From contig OX327696.1 in the NCBI GenBank assembly GCA_946807835.1, positions 7,018,501-7,082,500 on the forward strand: a DNA stretch of 64,000 bases, read 5' to 3'. A program made the translations under genes and the position numbers. This DNA comes from Ailanthus altissimus. Its lineage: Eukaryota > Streptophyta > Magnoliopsida > Sapindales > Simaroubaceae. Below are positions 24,123 to 35,936 of the stretch, one piece after another. Below the pieces are notes generated by a model. It worked only from the letters and a program-made list of their open reading frames with translations. It did not search any database and was not told the DNA's origin. Numbering within the stretch: position 1 is the first letter of the stretch; every line of letters starts with the position of its first letter.

Positions 24123-25553
24123 TGACACGTCCAGAATATAGGAGTTTATTCCTAAGTACAGGATTGTCAAAGTAATAAATAACCCAGTGAGAACAGGGTC
24201 AATCCGTAAGAAAGTAGAATTAAAATTACAAATTATAAATACTTTAAAAACAATTAAAGCAATATTTAATGTTTAAAAATAATAATTTGATTAACCAATT
24301 AAAATAAAAGCTAAGGTTAGGGGGATCCACTCTTAGCATATGAAATAAGAATATATTCAACTCTTTTTATAATTTAATTGGAATCCTCACACAAAGGAGG
24401 TTCCAATTGAAAGATATAACAATTAAAGTTCATCATCATTTATATATTAATTTGTATTTATTTCTTTCAATTATCATACACCAAATCTTATAAATGGGTT
24501 AAAGTATTTATTATGTCAATGTTTCTATTTGTCTACAATAAATCAAGACTCTCACTTTATAAGAAATGGTATCTATACCAAATCTTGTAAATGGTTTCAA
24601 AAATTTATTATGCCAACTATAAAAGTTATTTATAATAAATTAAGATGCACCACTTTATAAGAAAATATATTAATATTACAAATAAAATAAATATATCATA
24701 TATAAATTTATATAACTTAAGAATGAAACATTAAATTCATGAATAAGAGTTAAGTATATCTTATTACCTTGCCAAGAGTTTCACCATTTTATCTTAGTAA
24801 AAAAAAATTACTTGGACATAATAAAACTAAAGAAAAATAAAATAGATGGAAGAAGAGATAACATGACTTTAGAATAGTAAACAAGAGAAATAATACTATA
24901 AAGAGATAATACAAAAGACAAGTGTTTTGAACTAAAATCTAACTCTCTAATTATATGCTTTGGGCATAAACAAGCCACCTATTTATAGATAAATATGGAT
25001 AAATCAAGACAAATGAAAAGTGAACCACTTGGATGATAAAAGTCAAGAAGGGTGGCAACTAATTTGCATTGATTATCATTAATGCACTCAATTTCTTATC
25101 CATTTTAGAATTGATATGTTCTAAATTAGCTTTCATTCCAAAAATTAAAGTTATAGATAAGTCTCTTATCTTTCCAAATTGAGTTGTCTCATACATATTA
25201 GATATGTATTTCTATAGTGATGGGCCAAATACTGATAACTGTTCGGACTGGGCCTGTACTGCAGATTAGTTTTGTTCTAGGCCATTTTCACCCTCTAAAT
25301 GCTCAAATTTCAAATACCTTATGAAATACAATATATTAGCCCATTGGATTAGATCTTCATAAGATCAAGAATCATTTTAATTGGATTCTTAGGTAGAAAG
25401 TTATTCCTATTTTACCAAACCTACCATAAAACAGTTAAAAACTAATTAAGTATAATATTATAAATATATTTAACTTAGGGAGGTTAAAGACACTAGTAAT
25501 ACAAATAAATGATGGAAAACCTTTATTAAATATATAATTTCATGTGTTCATCA
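24123..25553 (-). repeat. 3' LTR of gypsy B
   Basis: 1431 bp. It matches 42915-44310 throughout (for example AATATAGGAGTTTATTC near the start and TTACCTTGCCAAGAGTTTCACC near 24770 and 43547), with scattered substitutions and small indels. Confidence 0.93.
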
Positions 25554-26693
25554 AACCTCTAACTAGCTTATTGCTAGTTCCTAGCAATTCAAGCAAAAAC
25601 AAAATTTGAACACTACCTAAATATTTCAAACAAAAAATTAGTTAAAGACCACAATAAAAAAACATATATAGCTTTGAAATATTTTTCCAAGTAAAACCCT
25701 CAATGCCATATCCTCACAGGTGAATAATTGTATAATGGGTTAGGATTTCAATCATAGAATTAAAAAATAGATAATCGCTCAAGAAAATGTTACATTTAAG
25801 GATAACAAACTAACTAACTTTAATCCAAAGATAGGAAAATAAATTAATTTGAGTCAAACCATTCTTGCCACATGCTAGCTTTAGGACTTTAATTATTTTA
25901 TGCAAATCTTACGAACAAAAAGTCCGGTGATAAAATTGCTTCCTAATGACTTTTATCTTTTAAAATTTGAATTAAGACTTTATTGAACAGAATTGACTTC
26001 TTTTCTTTTTTTTCCTTTTTTTTTTTGGAAGACATAAAGAATTACTATAAAATAAGAATAATTTCTCACCACAATACTTTTCCATAATTTTTTTTAATCA
26101 TTCTTCAACTAAGCAACCAAATCATTCATCATCTCAAATAATGTCATTCTAAACAAAAATTAACCATTTTAAAAGATCAATAAAAGTTCGTAAGCTATTA
26201 TCTCAAATCTCTCCACTCACTTACAAAAGATGTGTGAGTTTAGAAAAGAATATGTATACTTAAACATGGAAATTATCTTGGCTATATATATTGAATCATC
26301 TATCTTACAACAAGGCTTAGTATTGTGCTCTAGAAATAATTTTAAAAGTTATTTTTAGTAACCTAGATAGGAAAAGTGATTTAAACTAAAAAATTTTAAA
26401 ATCACACATCGATAGTAAAATAAACTCATTTACACAAAAGTTACCAAAAACTTAAGCAAAATTTATTTTTACATAAAATGTATTAAAAATAAACTAATTA
26501 GAATGTGTTTCAAAAGTTCAGTAATGTTACTCTTTACTCTACCATTCTAAAACTAGAATGCGTCTCAAGAATGCATAAATGAACTTTTTACTCACGTCAT
26601 TCATGATAAAAAATATTTTAGAGAATAAAGTGATAGCAAACAAAAAATTACATTAACATTATATTTCAACTATTCTCCCCCTAACCGGATTGA
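25554..26693 (-). other. Non-coding 3' region of gypsy B
   Basis: About 1.1 kb between the extra ORF and the 3' LTR. AT-rich, with no coding support. A long polypurine tract is not obvious next to the LTR (minus strand reads TTAGAGGTT just before it). Confidence 0.5.
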
Positions 26694-26711
26694 GACATTG
26701 TCCTCAATGTC
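26694..26711 (-). other. Perfect hairpin downstream of gypsy B coding region
   Basis: GACATTG, TCCT, CAATGTC: a 7-bp perfect stem with a 4-base loop. On the coding strand it reads as the ACATTGAGGACAATGT-type motif that commonly follows pol in Athila-like elements, next to a G-rich GTTAGGGGGAG. Confidence 0.7.
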
Positions 26712-26739
26712 AAAATATAGAAAGAGTAAAGTATAGATG

Positions 26740-27260
26740 ATATCACCTAAAACATCTTTTATTGGAAATAAAACCTGCAACAAAATAAAATAATCCACAT
26801 AAAATGATAACAACTATGGTAAATATGTACAAGTAGTTGAGATTGTAGCTTACATCTTTCTCTGGTTTTACGTCTAGAAACGGCTTTAATGCCCTCTATT
26901 GATTGGGGATAGGCTACCCATCTAATTGTCTTATAAATTGGCAAACAAGATCTTTTAAAGTTATATTTTCGAGACTGTACCACTTATGTTCAATTTTGAA
27001 TTTGTTCTATAAATCGAGAAGTTCATGTTGTACAAGCCCACAAGGATACGTCTCGGGAATCACTAGGATGTCATCCAAAGATTTTTTACTCATTCCATTC
27101 TTAATAAACTGGATTTTTTCTTCTTGATTTCTAGATATAAATCCTAAAGAATGCCAACTCTGGTTATAATTCCATCGAGCACATTTATGGCAAACATATG
27201 GCCTTTTTACTCTTTGCCTTTTGGCATAAGAGCTTTTACATAAGCCAAGCATTTAGGAAA
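26740..27260 (-). pseudogene. Gypsy B extra ORF after integrase (Cys motif, possible membrane helix)
   Basis: Two open minus-strand pieces (27252-27007 and 26983-26759) look like one broken protein. The first has YVCHKCARWNYNQSWH, a CxxC followed by His residues, then MSKKSLDDILVIPETYP and GLVQHELLDL. In another frame, 26850-26756 gives a very hydrophobic run (YLYIFTIVVIILCGLFYF, then VAGFI) that would make one transmembrane helix. The position between integrase and 3' LTR is where some gypsy elements carry an extra or envelope-like ORF. I do not recognise the family; the real frame at the C-terminus is uncertain. Confidence 0.5.
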
Positions 27261-27639
27261 TTAATTAGTCTACAAATTTACGTGCCAATTGAACTTTGAC
27301 TTCAATTAACCAACGTACATCAGCGAGTATATTCATAATCATAAATAACCTTATTCTTTCACATCTTGCTTGGTAAATTATTTTTCAGGCATTTTGAGGC
27401 AATTAGGAAAAATGTTTTTTCAAATTCATAGAATGTCATTCATTGTTTTTAGAAAGAAGAAGAAGAGAAGGTATCAGTAATTATGAAAAACTGACAAAAT
27501 CGACTTCAAATGTCACAGAGTACCATTATCCGCCACTTAACTGGGGTGCAAAATAAAACTTTAACAAAAATACTAAATTAACCTGTAAGTATAAAAAAAA
27601 AAACACATATGTAAAACAAAGATTATTAGTCTCATAACA
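27261..27639. other. Spacer between integrase and extra ORF of gypsy B
   Basis: No supported coding; AT-rich and part of the gypsy B internal region. Confidence 0.4.
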
Positions 27640-28760
27640 AAGGGTCAGATAGAGATACAAATTCTTCATAAAAAGGTTGGTTTTCTAGAAACGACTCGAG
27701 TCTTTGTTCATTTATCTTAAACACATTACACTTTATAGAAATTTCAATTTCATTTATTCTGTATGAGTACACATGTTTCACAATAAAATGGCCACTCAAT
27801 CTTGATATTAATTTTCAGGGAATATGTGAAGTCCAAAATTATAAATCAAGCCTTCTAACCAACATCAAATGTTTTTCTTTGAACTTTTTTATCATGAAAA
27901 GCTTTAATTTTAGCTTTATGAAATTTTAAATTCTTATATGCATTATTTCTCAATTCTTTAAGTTCATTTATTTATAATTTATGTATTTATCCAGCAGAAT
28001 CAAGATTTGCGTTGAAAGTTTTAATGGCCCAGTAGGCTTTATGCTCAAGTTCCACAGGTAAGTGACAAGGTTTCCCATAAACTATCCTAAAAGGAGACAT
28101 ACCCAATGAAGTTTTAAAAGTAGTTCTATAAGCCCAAAGTTCATCATTAAGTCTTAAAGACCAATCTTTGAGATTTAGGTTTACAGTTTTTTCCAAAATT
28201 TGTTTTATCTCTCTATTTGCTAGTTTAACTTATCCACTAGTCTGAGGATGATAAAGTGCAACAATTTTATGAGTAATACCATATTTTTTTATTAATGTTT
28301 CAAATGGCCTATTACAAAAGTGCTTACCTTGTTATTGAAATCTTTGATTATTAGGAGATAGATTTCATGGAACTGGTTTCACTATTATTGGGATTTACGT
28401 ATATCCTAGTCGCAGTAGATTATGTCTCAAAATGGATTGAAACTATTCCATGTCGAAATAATGACCATAAAATAATCATGAAATATTTGAAAGAAAATAT
28501 CTTGAGTCGATTTAGAATCCCTCAAGCCATTCAAAGGAATTATATTTCGTTTTAAAATGGATACTAATTTTTGACAATTTTCACACGTGTTACAAAATGC
28601 ATGTGTATCTTTAAATAAAGTGGGCTAATAAAATCCACACTGCAAGATTTTTGCAGTTGTTTTCTTTGATGAGAAATGTATCCCACATACTTCAGAATCA
28701 CAAAATTGAATAACTCTAATTACCTCATTGTCGGGTATGTATCTTCAAAATATTCGGTGA
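27640..28760 (-). pseudogene. Gypsy B integrase, broken by an internal inversion
   Basis: Minus strand, from high to low: an H2C2-type zinc region near 28750-28540 (GIHFSSKKTTAKILQCGFY, then CENCQKL). The first part of the catalytic core lies on the opposite strand at 28331-28533. The core then continues near 28330-28200 (GKHFCNRPFETLIKKYGI, YHPQTSG) and 28196-27987 ([36 protein letters not shown]). A C-terminal tail follows to about 27640 (LRNNAYKNLKFHKAKIKAF). Integrase would insert element DNA. The inversion removes the first catalytic Asp from the reading strand, so this copy cannot work. Confidence 0.88.
28331..28533 (+). other. Inverted 200-bp segment of the gypsy B integrase core
   Basis: The plus strand here reads LVIEIFDY, stop, EIDFMELV, then GFTYILVAVDYVSKWIETIP, LKENILSRFRIPQAI. 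That is the stretch of plant gypsy integrase carrying the first catalytic Asp (WGIDFMGP in intact relatives), while both flanks code on the minus strand. Family order requires this segment to lie exactly between the two minus-strand parts, so it was flipped in place with little or no loss. Confidence 0.85.
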
Positions 28761-30479
28761 GAAAAATATTTGAAGAGATAAGGATCATCCGAATAAAACT
28801 TTCTTACCTTAGTTAAATTTTTTTTTTGTCTTAAGCATTCCATTGAGGTGGCATTTCTCCTGTTACAAGAAAATTAACAATATTAGTATACCAATGCATT
28901 GTAACAATAGAAAATAAAAATTCATCTAGAAAAGAATCATTAAAAGGTGTTATTTCTGTTGATGAATCTGGTGCGAGCCTTGATAAATGACCTGCAACAA
29001 CATTCTCATCTCTCTTTTTATCTTTGAGAGTGATATTCAATTCTTGAAGCAATAGAATCTATCGAATGAGTCGTGATTTTGCATCCTATTTTGACATTAA
29101 GTACCTTACAGTAGCATGGTCAGTAAACACAATAGTTGAATAACCAATTAAGTAAAAACAAAATTTTCTAATGAAAATATTACAACAAGTAGTTATTTTT
29201 CAGTTGTTGTGTAATCATTTGTGAACTGTTTAAAGTTCTACTTGTGTAATAAATTATATAGGGTTTATCTTCATTTCTTTATCCCAATACAGCACTAACA
29301 GTATAGTAACTAGCATCATGCATGAACCAATCACATAGTCAGGAGATTGTATAATAGGAGTAGATAATAAAAGGTCAATAATTTTTCAAATGAATTTTGA
29401 CACTCTTGAGTCCACTCAAATGATACATCTTTTGCTAAAAGATTACAAAGAGGTTTAGATATAATACTAAATTTTTTTATAAACCTCCTATAAAATCTAG
29501 CATGTCCTAAAAAGAATCGGACTTCTCTAACTGTTTTTTATGGGGGCAACTGAGCAATGAGTTTGACTTTTGCCTTATCTATTTTAATTACTTTAGAAGA
29601 TATTACATGTCTCAAAATAATTTCAGAAGTAACCAAATAATGACATTTTTCCTAATTCAGCACAAAACCATTTTTCTTACATCTTTTTAAGACATTTTCT
29701 AAGTTTTCAAGATAATTATCAAAAGAATTTCCAAACACGGTTAAATCATCTATGAAAACTTCTAAATAATGCTCAATTATGTCACTAAAAATGCTTAACA
29801 TACATCTTTGAAATGATGTTGGGGCATTACAAAGTCCAAAGGATATTCTTCTAAAAGTAAAGATCCCAAAAGGGTATGTGAAAGTATTTTTTTCCTTGGT
29901 CTTTTAATGCTATAGGAATTTGAGAATAGCGGGAATAGTTATCTAGAAAGTAATAGTATGGATGTCCTGCTACTTTTTTTAAAATTTGGTCGAAGAATGA
30001 TAAGGAAAAATGGTTTTTTTCTAATGGTAGAGCTTCTTATAATCTATGCACATCCTCCAACTAGATGAGACTCGAGTTAGTATTAACTCACTATTGTTAT
30101 TTTCAATGACTATAATTCAAGCTTTTTTTGGTACTACCAAAGTAGGACTTACCCATTTACTATCTGAGATAGGATAAATGATTACTACTTCAAGTAGTTT
30201 GAGAACTTTAGCTCTCATTACCTCTTTCATATGTAGATTTAATCTCCTTTAAGGTTGTTGGAAAGTTTTGATATTATCCTCTAGGTGTATTTTATGTGTG
30301 CAAATCAAAGAATTAATGCCTTTTATATCTTTTGAAATCTACCTAATTGTATTTTTATGCATTCTTACCACTTTAATTAACTTATCTTCTTATTTGCTTG
30401 TGAGTGTAGAAGAGATTACCATCAGGTAAGTTTGTTTCTCTCTAAGAAATGCATACTTTAGTCCTTTAGGTAAAGGTTT
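28761..30479 (-). pseudogene. Gypsy B reverse transcriptase and RNase H (degenerate)
   Basis: RT blocks on the minus strand: TYPFGIFTFRRISFGLCNAP and TSFQRCMLSIFSDIIEHYLE near 29880-29760, with the catalytic box FIDD at 29756-29745 intact. The RT start lies near 30200-30000 but is damaged. RNase H blocks near 29215-28960: NDYTTTEK, stop, LLVVIFSLE, FTDHATVRYLMSK, then ELNITLKDKKRDENVVAGHL and SRL. The RNase H end runs to the H2C2 region of integrase. Multiple stops and frameshifts. Confidence 0.85.
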
Positions 30480-31300
30480 CAACTCTAACTTTGAAATTTT
30501 ATTCTACTTATCCTTATTTTCTCCTGATTCTTCAAACTTTGATTTCCATCATTTATTATCAATTACCTGTGCGCAGTCAAGTAAATAATATATGTTAGAG
30601 ATTTCAGGATATAATTGTATATTTGACTCAAATGAATTCATTAAACACGTTTCTAAGGGATCGGTAGAACTCCATTTTTTAATATGATCCTCCACAATCA
30701 TTTCAATCATATTGGCTTCTTCACTTTCATCATCCTTCTTATATGGTTGCTTACACATATTGAAAACATTGAGATCAAGTGTCATGTTTACAAATAAAAG
30801 CTTAATTACTCAATTCCTACAATTAATGAAGGCATTAGAAGTTGTTAAAAATGGACGACCCAAAATAATATGTATCGGATTACATCCTTTAACAGATTCT
30901 GTATCTAAGATAATGAAATCCACAGGATATATGGATTTATCAACTTGAACTAAAACAGCTTCCACTATCCATCTTGGCACTTTTATTGATATATTAGTAG
31001 GCAAAAGAGTTATAGAAGTTGATTTTAACTCATCGAGATTGAGCTATTGATAGACTGAATATGACAGTAAATGCACGCTAGCACCATGATCAAGTAAGCC
31101 TTATTCAATTTTATGACTTTCAATCATACATAAAATTACAGGATAACGAGGGTCTTCATATTTCAAAGCATTATTGTTCTAAAGAATGACACTTACTTGT
31201 TCAGAATGCTTTGTTTTTCACATTCATTTTTCCTTTTACTATGTATAAATCTTTTAAAAAAAAATCATAAGAGGGAACCTACTTAATAGCATCCAATAAA
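30480..31300 (-). pseudogene. Gypsy B protease (retropepsin-like)
   Basis: The open piece 31004-30810 reads VPRWIVEAVLVQVDKSIYPV, FIILDTE, then HIILGRPFLTTSNAFINCRN, the C-terminal half of a plant gypsy aspartic protease, including the ILGRPFL block. The following piece 30785-30549 (MTLDLNVFNMCKQPYKKDDE) is the usual linker to RT. The N-terminal catalytic part (31250-31010) is damaged by several stops. Protease would cleave Gag-Pol. Confidence 0.8.
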
Positions 31301-32490
31301 GGAACATTAACTTTTACCTATTTAAAGATTTTAAAATTTTCAGGATTATGATTCATTTTCTTAGAATTACGTAATGCATGAAGAAATTGGGGTGGATGTG
31401 AGGGTTTGGTGTTTTCTTTACGAAGTGTAAGTTCAACGCTTTACTTATCCTTAGAGATTGATTCATCATTCTCATGAGGTTTAGGAATGTGTTTTTCTAC
31501 AATGTTATCATTTCGAAGAGTGATAACCACTTTAACTTGATCTATGTGTTGGCTTTTTGAACTACATACATTTGAGTTATGTTGTCCTTTGAGGTTTGGT
31601 TGTGGATGAGAAGGAAATATTCCTTTCTCATGAATGTTTAGTGTGGATGCAAATTTAGTAAGAGTATCTTTCAAATCAGCAAATGTTTGAGTAATTTGAG
31701 AATTAATACTCTTATTTTTTAATGAATGCATGCAAAGTTTCCTCAAAATTTTTCTTAGGATGTGGGATATATGGTGTATAACCTTGATGATTTTGAAAAT
31801 GTTTGTGTGTGTTGGAAAAATGGTTGTAAAGCCTGTACTTGAGTGTCATTCCTACAACTAAAATTCGAGTGATTTCTCTAACCAGGATTGTAGTTTTGTG
31901 AATATGGCTTATTGCTTGACTGCTTGAATGTGTTTAGAACATTGGCTTGTTCATAGAGACATTTCCTAAATGCAGGCAAAGTTGGGCAGTCACTGGTAGA
32001 GTGAACATGGGTTTTCATATATGTGACACACAATTTCTTGAACAGATTTTAATTGACCACTCATTTTCATTTCTAAAGTTTTGAATTTTCTATTCCAGGG
32101 ATGCTAATTTGGCTTGAAGGTCATAGTCTTCCCTAAGATAATAAATACCCCTACTAAATATAGTGGTTTGAGTCTTGCTAGGTACTTCACAGGTACCAGC
32201 AGTGTCTTGATTTTGAACATTTTCTACTAGTAAGTGTAAATAGTTCATTACCTTTTCTGAGTTTTTATCCTCAAATGTTCCATTACCCATCATTTTTACT
32301 ATTTACCTTACTTAGGGTGTTAAGCCCTCGTAGAAATTTGAGACTAATCTCCAAGTTTCAAAACTATGATGAGGACAGGTATTAAGTAATTCTTTATACC
32401 TTTCCCAACATTGGTAAAGGGGTCTTTCCTGATTTTTGGGCAAAAGTGATAATTTATCTTTTGAAAGAATTTGTTCCATGAGGATGAACA
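31301..32490 (-). pseudogene. Gypsy B gag, C-terminal part
   Basis: Minus strand from 32490: HPHGTNSFKR, then KNQERPLYQCWERYKELLNT, WRLVSNFYEGLTP, an open stretch 32293-32090 (MMGNGTFEDKNSEKVMNYLH), then a decayed Cys-His region near 32045-31990 and the gag tail 31746-31441 (SQITQTFADLKDTLTKFAST). The gag frame starts on the other side of copia C (42480-42062); the two parts join between family-conserved residues. It closely resembles the gag of element F. Confidence 0.85.
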
Positions 32491-34642
32491 TGTTGGAATT
32501 TGTGCTTAAGTGCCATCCTTTTATGTATGATATTTATTTAATATTTATACTAGTATTATCATTTCATTAAATCGCTAATTATATTTTATATATGGTAAGA
32601 TGCTTGTAACGTTTTAGACATTGTACGATCTGAAAGAGTTTATATCTAGTCTAAATAAGTTTAGATCAGTGCTAAAAATTAGCAACGCTGAGAGTTATAA
32701 ATGCTAAGAGTTGGCATTGATAAGAGTTATCAGGTTATAAGAGTCAGCGATATCTAAAGAGTTAGAGCATTGTCTGAAATAGGACAAAGACCTAAGAATA
32801 TATTAGTAATGACGTAGTGGCAAATAGTGCTAGGAAATGTCATTATGCAAATATGTTCTCAAATATTATGTTCCTGATCTATCTTCACTAATGCAGGTCT
32901 GTCAGTGAATACCTTAATAAATATATAGATTGGTGTATGTCTATATCTGGATGGTCCAGATGGTTAGTCTTAGAAAACCATAAGTTTAGTGAAAGCTCGT
33001 ATAGAGATACAGGTATTCAATAAGGACTGAATATTGAACAGACTCATAAAGATCTCTAATAGATATCCCATAAAGCCGTCAATAGAGGGTCCTTCAAGTT
33101 GAGTAGTATTCATGGTCCTTTGACCTGAGTGCCACGATGGGCATGTAAGTGATCCACCATACTTTGGTTCCACACATGTCAGAAACCTTTCATGGTTTGA
33201 CTGCTAGGTATGGTTCGATGCTCATAAAGTCCGGTGTGTATAGATATAGAATCTATCAGCTCATTTGGGTGAGAATTATATCCTAATGCTCTAAAGATTG
33301 TATCTCAGAAAGTCTTATGGCCATAAGCAATAATTTCCAGAAAAAGAATTTAACCCTAGGGATAAATAATATTACAAAAGTATTTGAGAATATTATTTAT
33401 TGAAATACAATTCTAGATATAAGCTTTTGGTGGACATATGGAGATTTGATGGTGTTGATCTATATCTCTGCTCTACCTGGATATAAATGATGGTGGCATT
33501 ATATGAATCTGTTATAATCTCAACTTGTTTGGTCTAACGCGCCGTTTTGTAATATCCGTAACATGTATGTAGAGCATCGTTCACGGACGTATGAAGGAAT
33601 TATATATGACAATTCGGGCGTGAACCTAGAGAGTCTCACAATATGAAGTGTACTCATTATATACTGGGGCAGTATAATGGATTAACAATTCCATCCTAAA
33701 AATTTCAGTAAACCGAAAATCTATTTCAAAGTTCCTCGGGTTGTGCACTTGTTTAGACTTAAATGTTAAGTATATCATTTAATTAGTTGACAATTTAATT
33801 AGTTGACAAGAGTTATTAACTAATTAGATATTAACAAATGGCAAAATGTTATTCCATGAATTGTTTTACCATGAATTCACCCATGAACCATGTTAATAAA
33901 ATCAAATAAGGTAAATATTAATTATTCAAATAGTTTTTGAATAATTAAATAAATAAAATATGATTTTATTTATTTGTTATTTTATTCATAAATGGAAGAC
34001 ATACTTAATTTGAGAAAAATAAATTAAATTAAGTGGAGCACCATTTTGTGATTAATGGTTAATTTTATTAGACCATTAAAATGGCCACCAAAATTGTTTT
34101 GGTAGTTGGCCACTTAATCTAAATTTGGTGGAGCACTTGTGAAGTGTTGAGAGCACTAAAAATGGTTGGGTTTCAATTGTGTTAACAAGTGTGTGAATCA
34201 ATTTTCTTGCAAGGGTTGAGACGAAAAAAAAGAGTTGATTTTGAGAGAGTTTTTTATTGAGCAGAGACTTGTGCGAAAAATCAAAGAAGAAAGAAAAATA
34301 AATTCTTCTTATTTTTCTTTCAAGTAATACAAACCTTATTGTTAGAGATTATATTGTTGCTAGTCTAGCTTCACAATCCCACCAGATTGTTGTGAACTAG
34401 AATTGAATAAAAGTATATTTCAATGTGAGCTCAAAGTTAGAGCAAAGAAATTCAAATTTGAAATCTTCGTCTGAGGTCTTCAAAGGTATATTTTATGTAT
34501 TCTTAAGTTGTTAAGAATTTAAGTACATGTGTATATATTGATTACGTGTTTAATTCCACTGCGAAATTCGTGTATATGATACTTGTATTTAGTTTTTCAA
34601 CATGTACACAATCACATGCATACACTCTAAAATATGCCAACA
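32491..34642 (+). repeat. 5' LTR of copia C
   Basis: TGTTGGAATTTGTGCTTAAG to GCCAACA, 2152 bp. Nearly collinear with 39885-42061; the 3' copy has a short insertion near 41355 and a 25-bp insertion near 40220. It shares conserved blocks with the D LTR (GTGATCCACCATAC, GAGTTGAGTAGTAT, CATTTCATTAAATCGCTAAT-like). Confidence 0.93.
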
Positions 34643-34644
34643 AG

Positions 34645-34656
34645 TGGTATTAAAGC
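34645..34656 (+). promoter_or_regulatory. Primer-binding site (tRNA-iMet) of copia C
   Basis: TGGTATTAAAGC two bases after the LTR end CCAACA; the usual form is TGGTATCAGAGC. Confidence 0.85.
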
Positions 34657-35936
34657 ATGCTTATTGTGTTTCTGGAATTTTGGAGTGTTATATGAAATGT
34701 TTAGAATGCCTGAAAATAGTAATATTGCATTTGAAGTGTTTAAAGTGTAGAAAACAATTGTTTGTCATAGAATGCCACAGCGTCAAGAATATGCACCTGG
34801 GGCGTTCATATAGTGAATGCCACGACATTAAATACTGCACGCAAGAGTGTTCATAGCTTAACGTGGGAGTGTTGGTTATATAACACTGCGTTGAGGTTCT
34901 TGACATAGGGGCATTGGAAACACAGAAAGCCGGGGCGATGGTGTGTTTAACGCCGGGGTGTTCATAAGTCAGAAACCCAGGATGCTGTAGGTTGAAAACT
35001 AAAAAGAAAGAGGAAAAAGTTTTTTTTTGAAGCATTATATTGTATAACGCTATAACATTCAACTTTTAATGCTGATCATTCTGAATAATACACTCCAATT
35101 TAAAATTTTTGCATGTGAGATTTATTTAATACAATTATAATTATTATATCATTTTATTAAATGTAATATATATTTTTTTATGCTTATTAATTACAATGGG
35201 AGCTCTATTGGTGAGGGTTAGTTGTGATTGCATAAACAAATATTCTAATTATGAATTAGATTCGTATGAGATGCAAAAATTATTATAATTGTTAATGGTA
35301 ATAATAATTATATATTATAAAAATTAAAAAAAATATATATGAATAAAAATCTCTCTAAATCAGATTAAAAATATTGTATTATGAGATAAAATTATATAAT
35401 GATCCGTCTTGTCAATACGGTATTAGACGGTTCACTTCGGTCTTTCTCAATATTGCTACAGCGTGAGGGATTGGTCAAGGTGATTCGGGCTATACCGGTT
35501 AAACATAAGATGAGGTAAATATATGCAAATGTATTGCCCAATATTGCTACTGCGTGAGGGCTATACTGGTAGCATATATTTGATGATTGACAAGTTAATC
35601 TAGAATACACTTATCCAATATTGCTATAGCTTGAGGATAATGTGTATTTATGATGCAATTGACAAGAGTTGTCTACCTTTTGGGTTTACAAAGGCCAATA
35701 TTGCTACAACGTGAGGCTAGACTAAAATGCCAATGGGATCCACTTCTAACTATATAGTTTAAAGAATCTAAAACTATCATTTTCCAGTTTGAGAGATTAA
35801 AGGGATTATGTAAAACAGTGGGAGGGCGTTTTCTATTTTAAAAATATATAACTGTTATACCTATGATCTAAAATGTTATTTATTAGCGATTGAAAGATTC
35901 CGCTAACATCTTTTCTTTTATCTTGTCAAGATCAAA
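34657..35936 (+). other. Long leader of copia C with four copies of a conserved motif
   Basis: 1.28 kb with no convincing ORF. The first third is rich in GAATGCC, GCGTT and GTGTTCATA words that repeat loosely. From 35448 the motif CAATATTG followed by CTACAGCGTGAGG occurs at 35448, 35539, 35616 and 35696. The same layout occurs in copia D (14038-14331). Leaders normally carry packaging and translation signals; the role of this motif is unknown to me. Confidence 0.8.

Noticed and set aside
28367..28555. Plus-strand frame with an integrase-like product that could look like a separate element
   Set aside because: It is the inverted middle of the gypsy B integrase, flanked on both sides by the missing parts on the minus strand.
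34602..34856. Cys-rich plus-strand frame resembling a small secreted peptide
   Set aside because: Overlaps the LTR end, primer site and leader of copia C; the cysteines come from repeated TGY words, and there is no signal peptide or conserved spacing.
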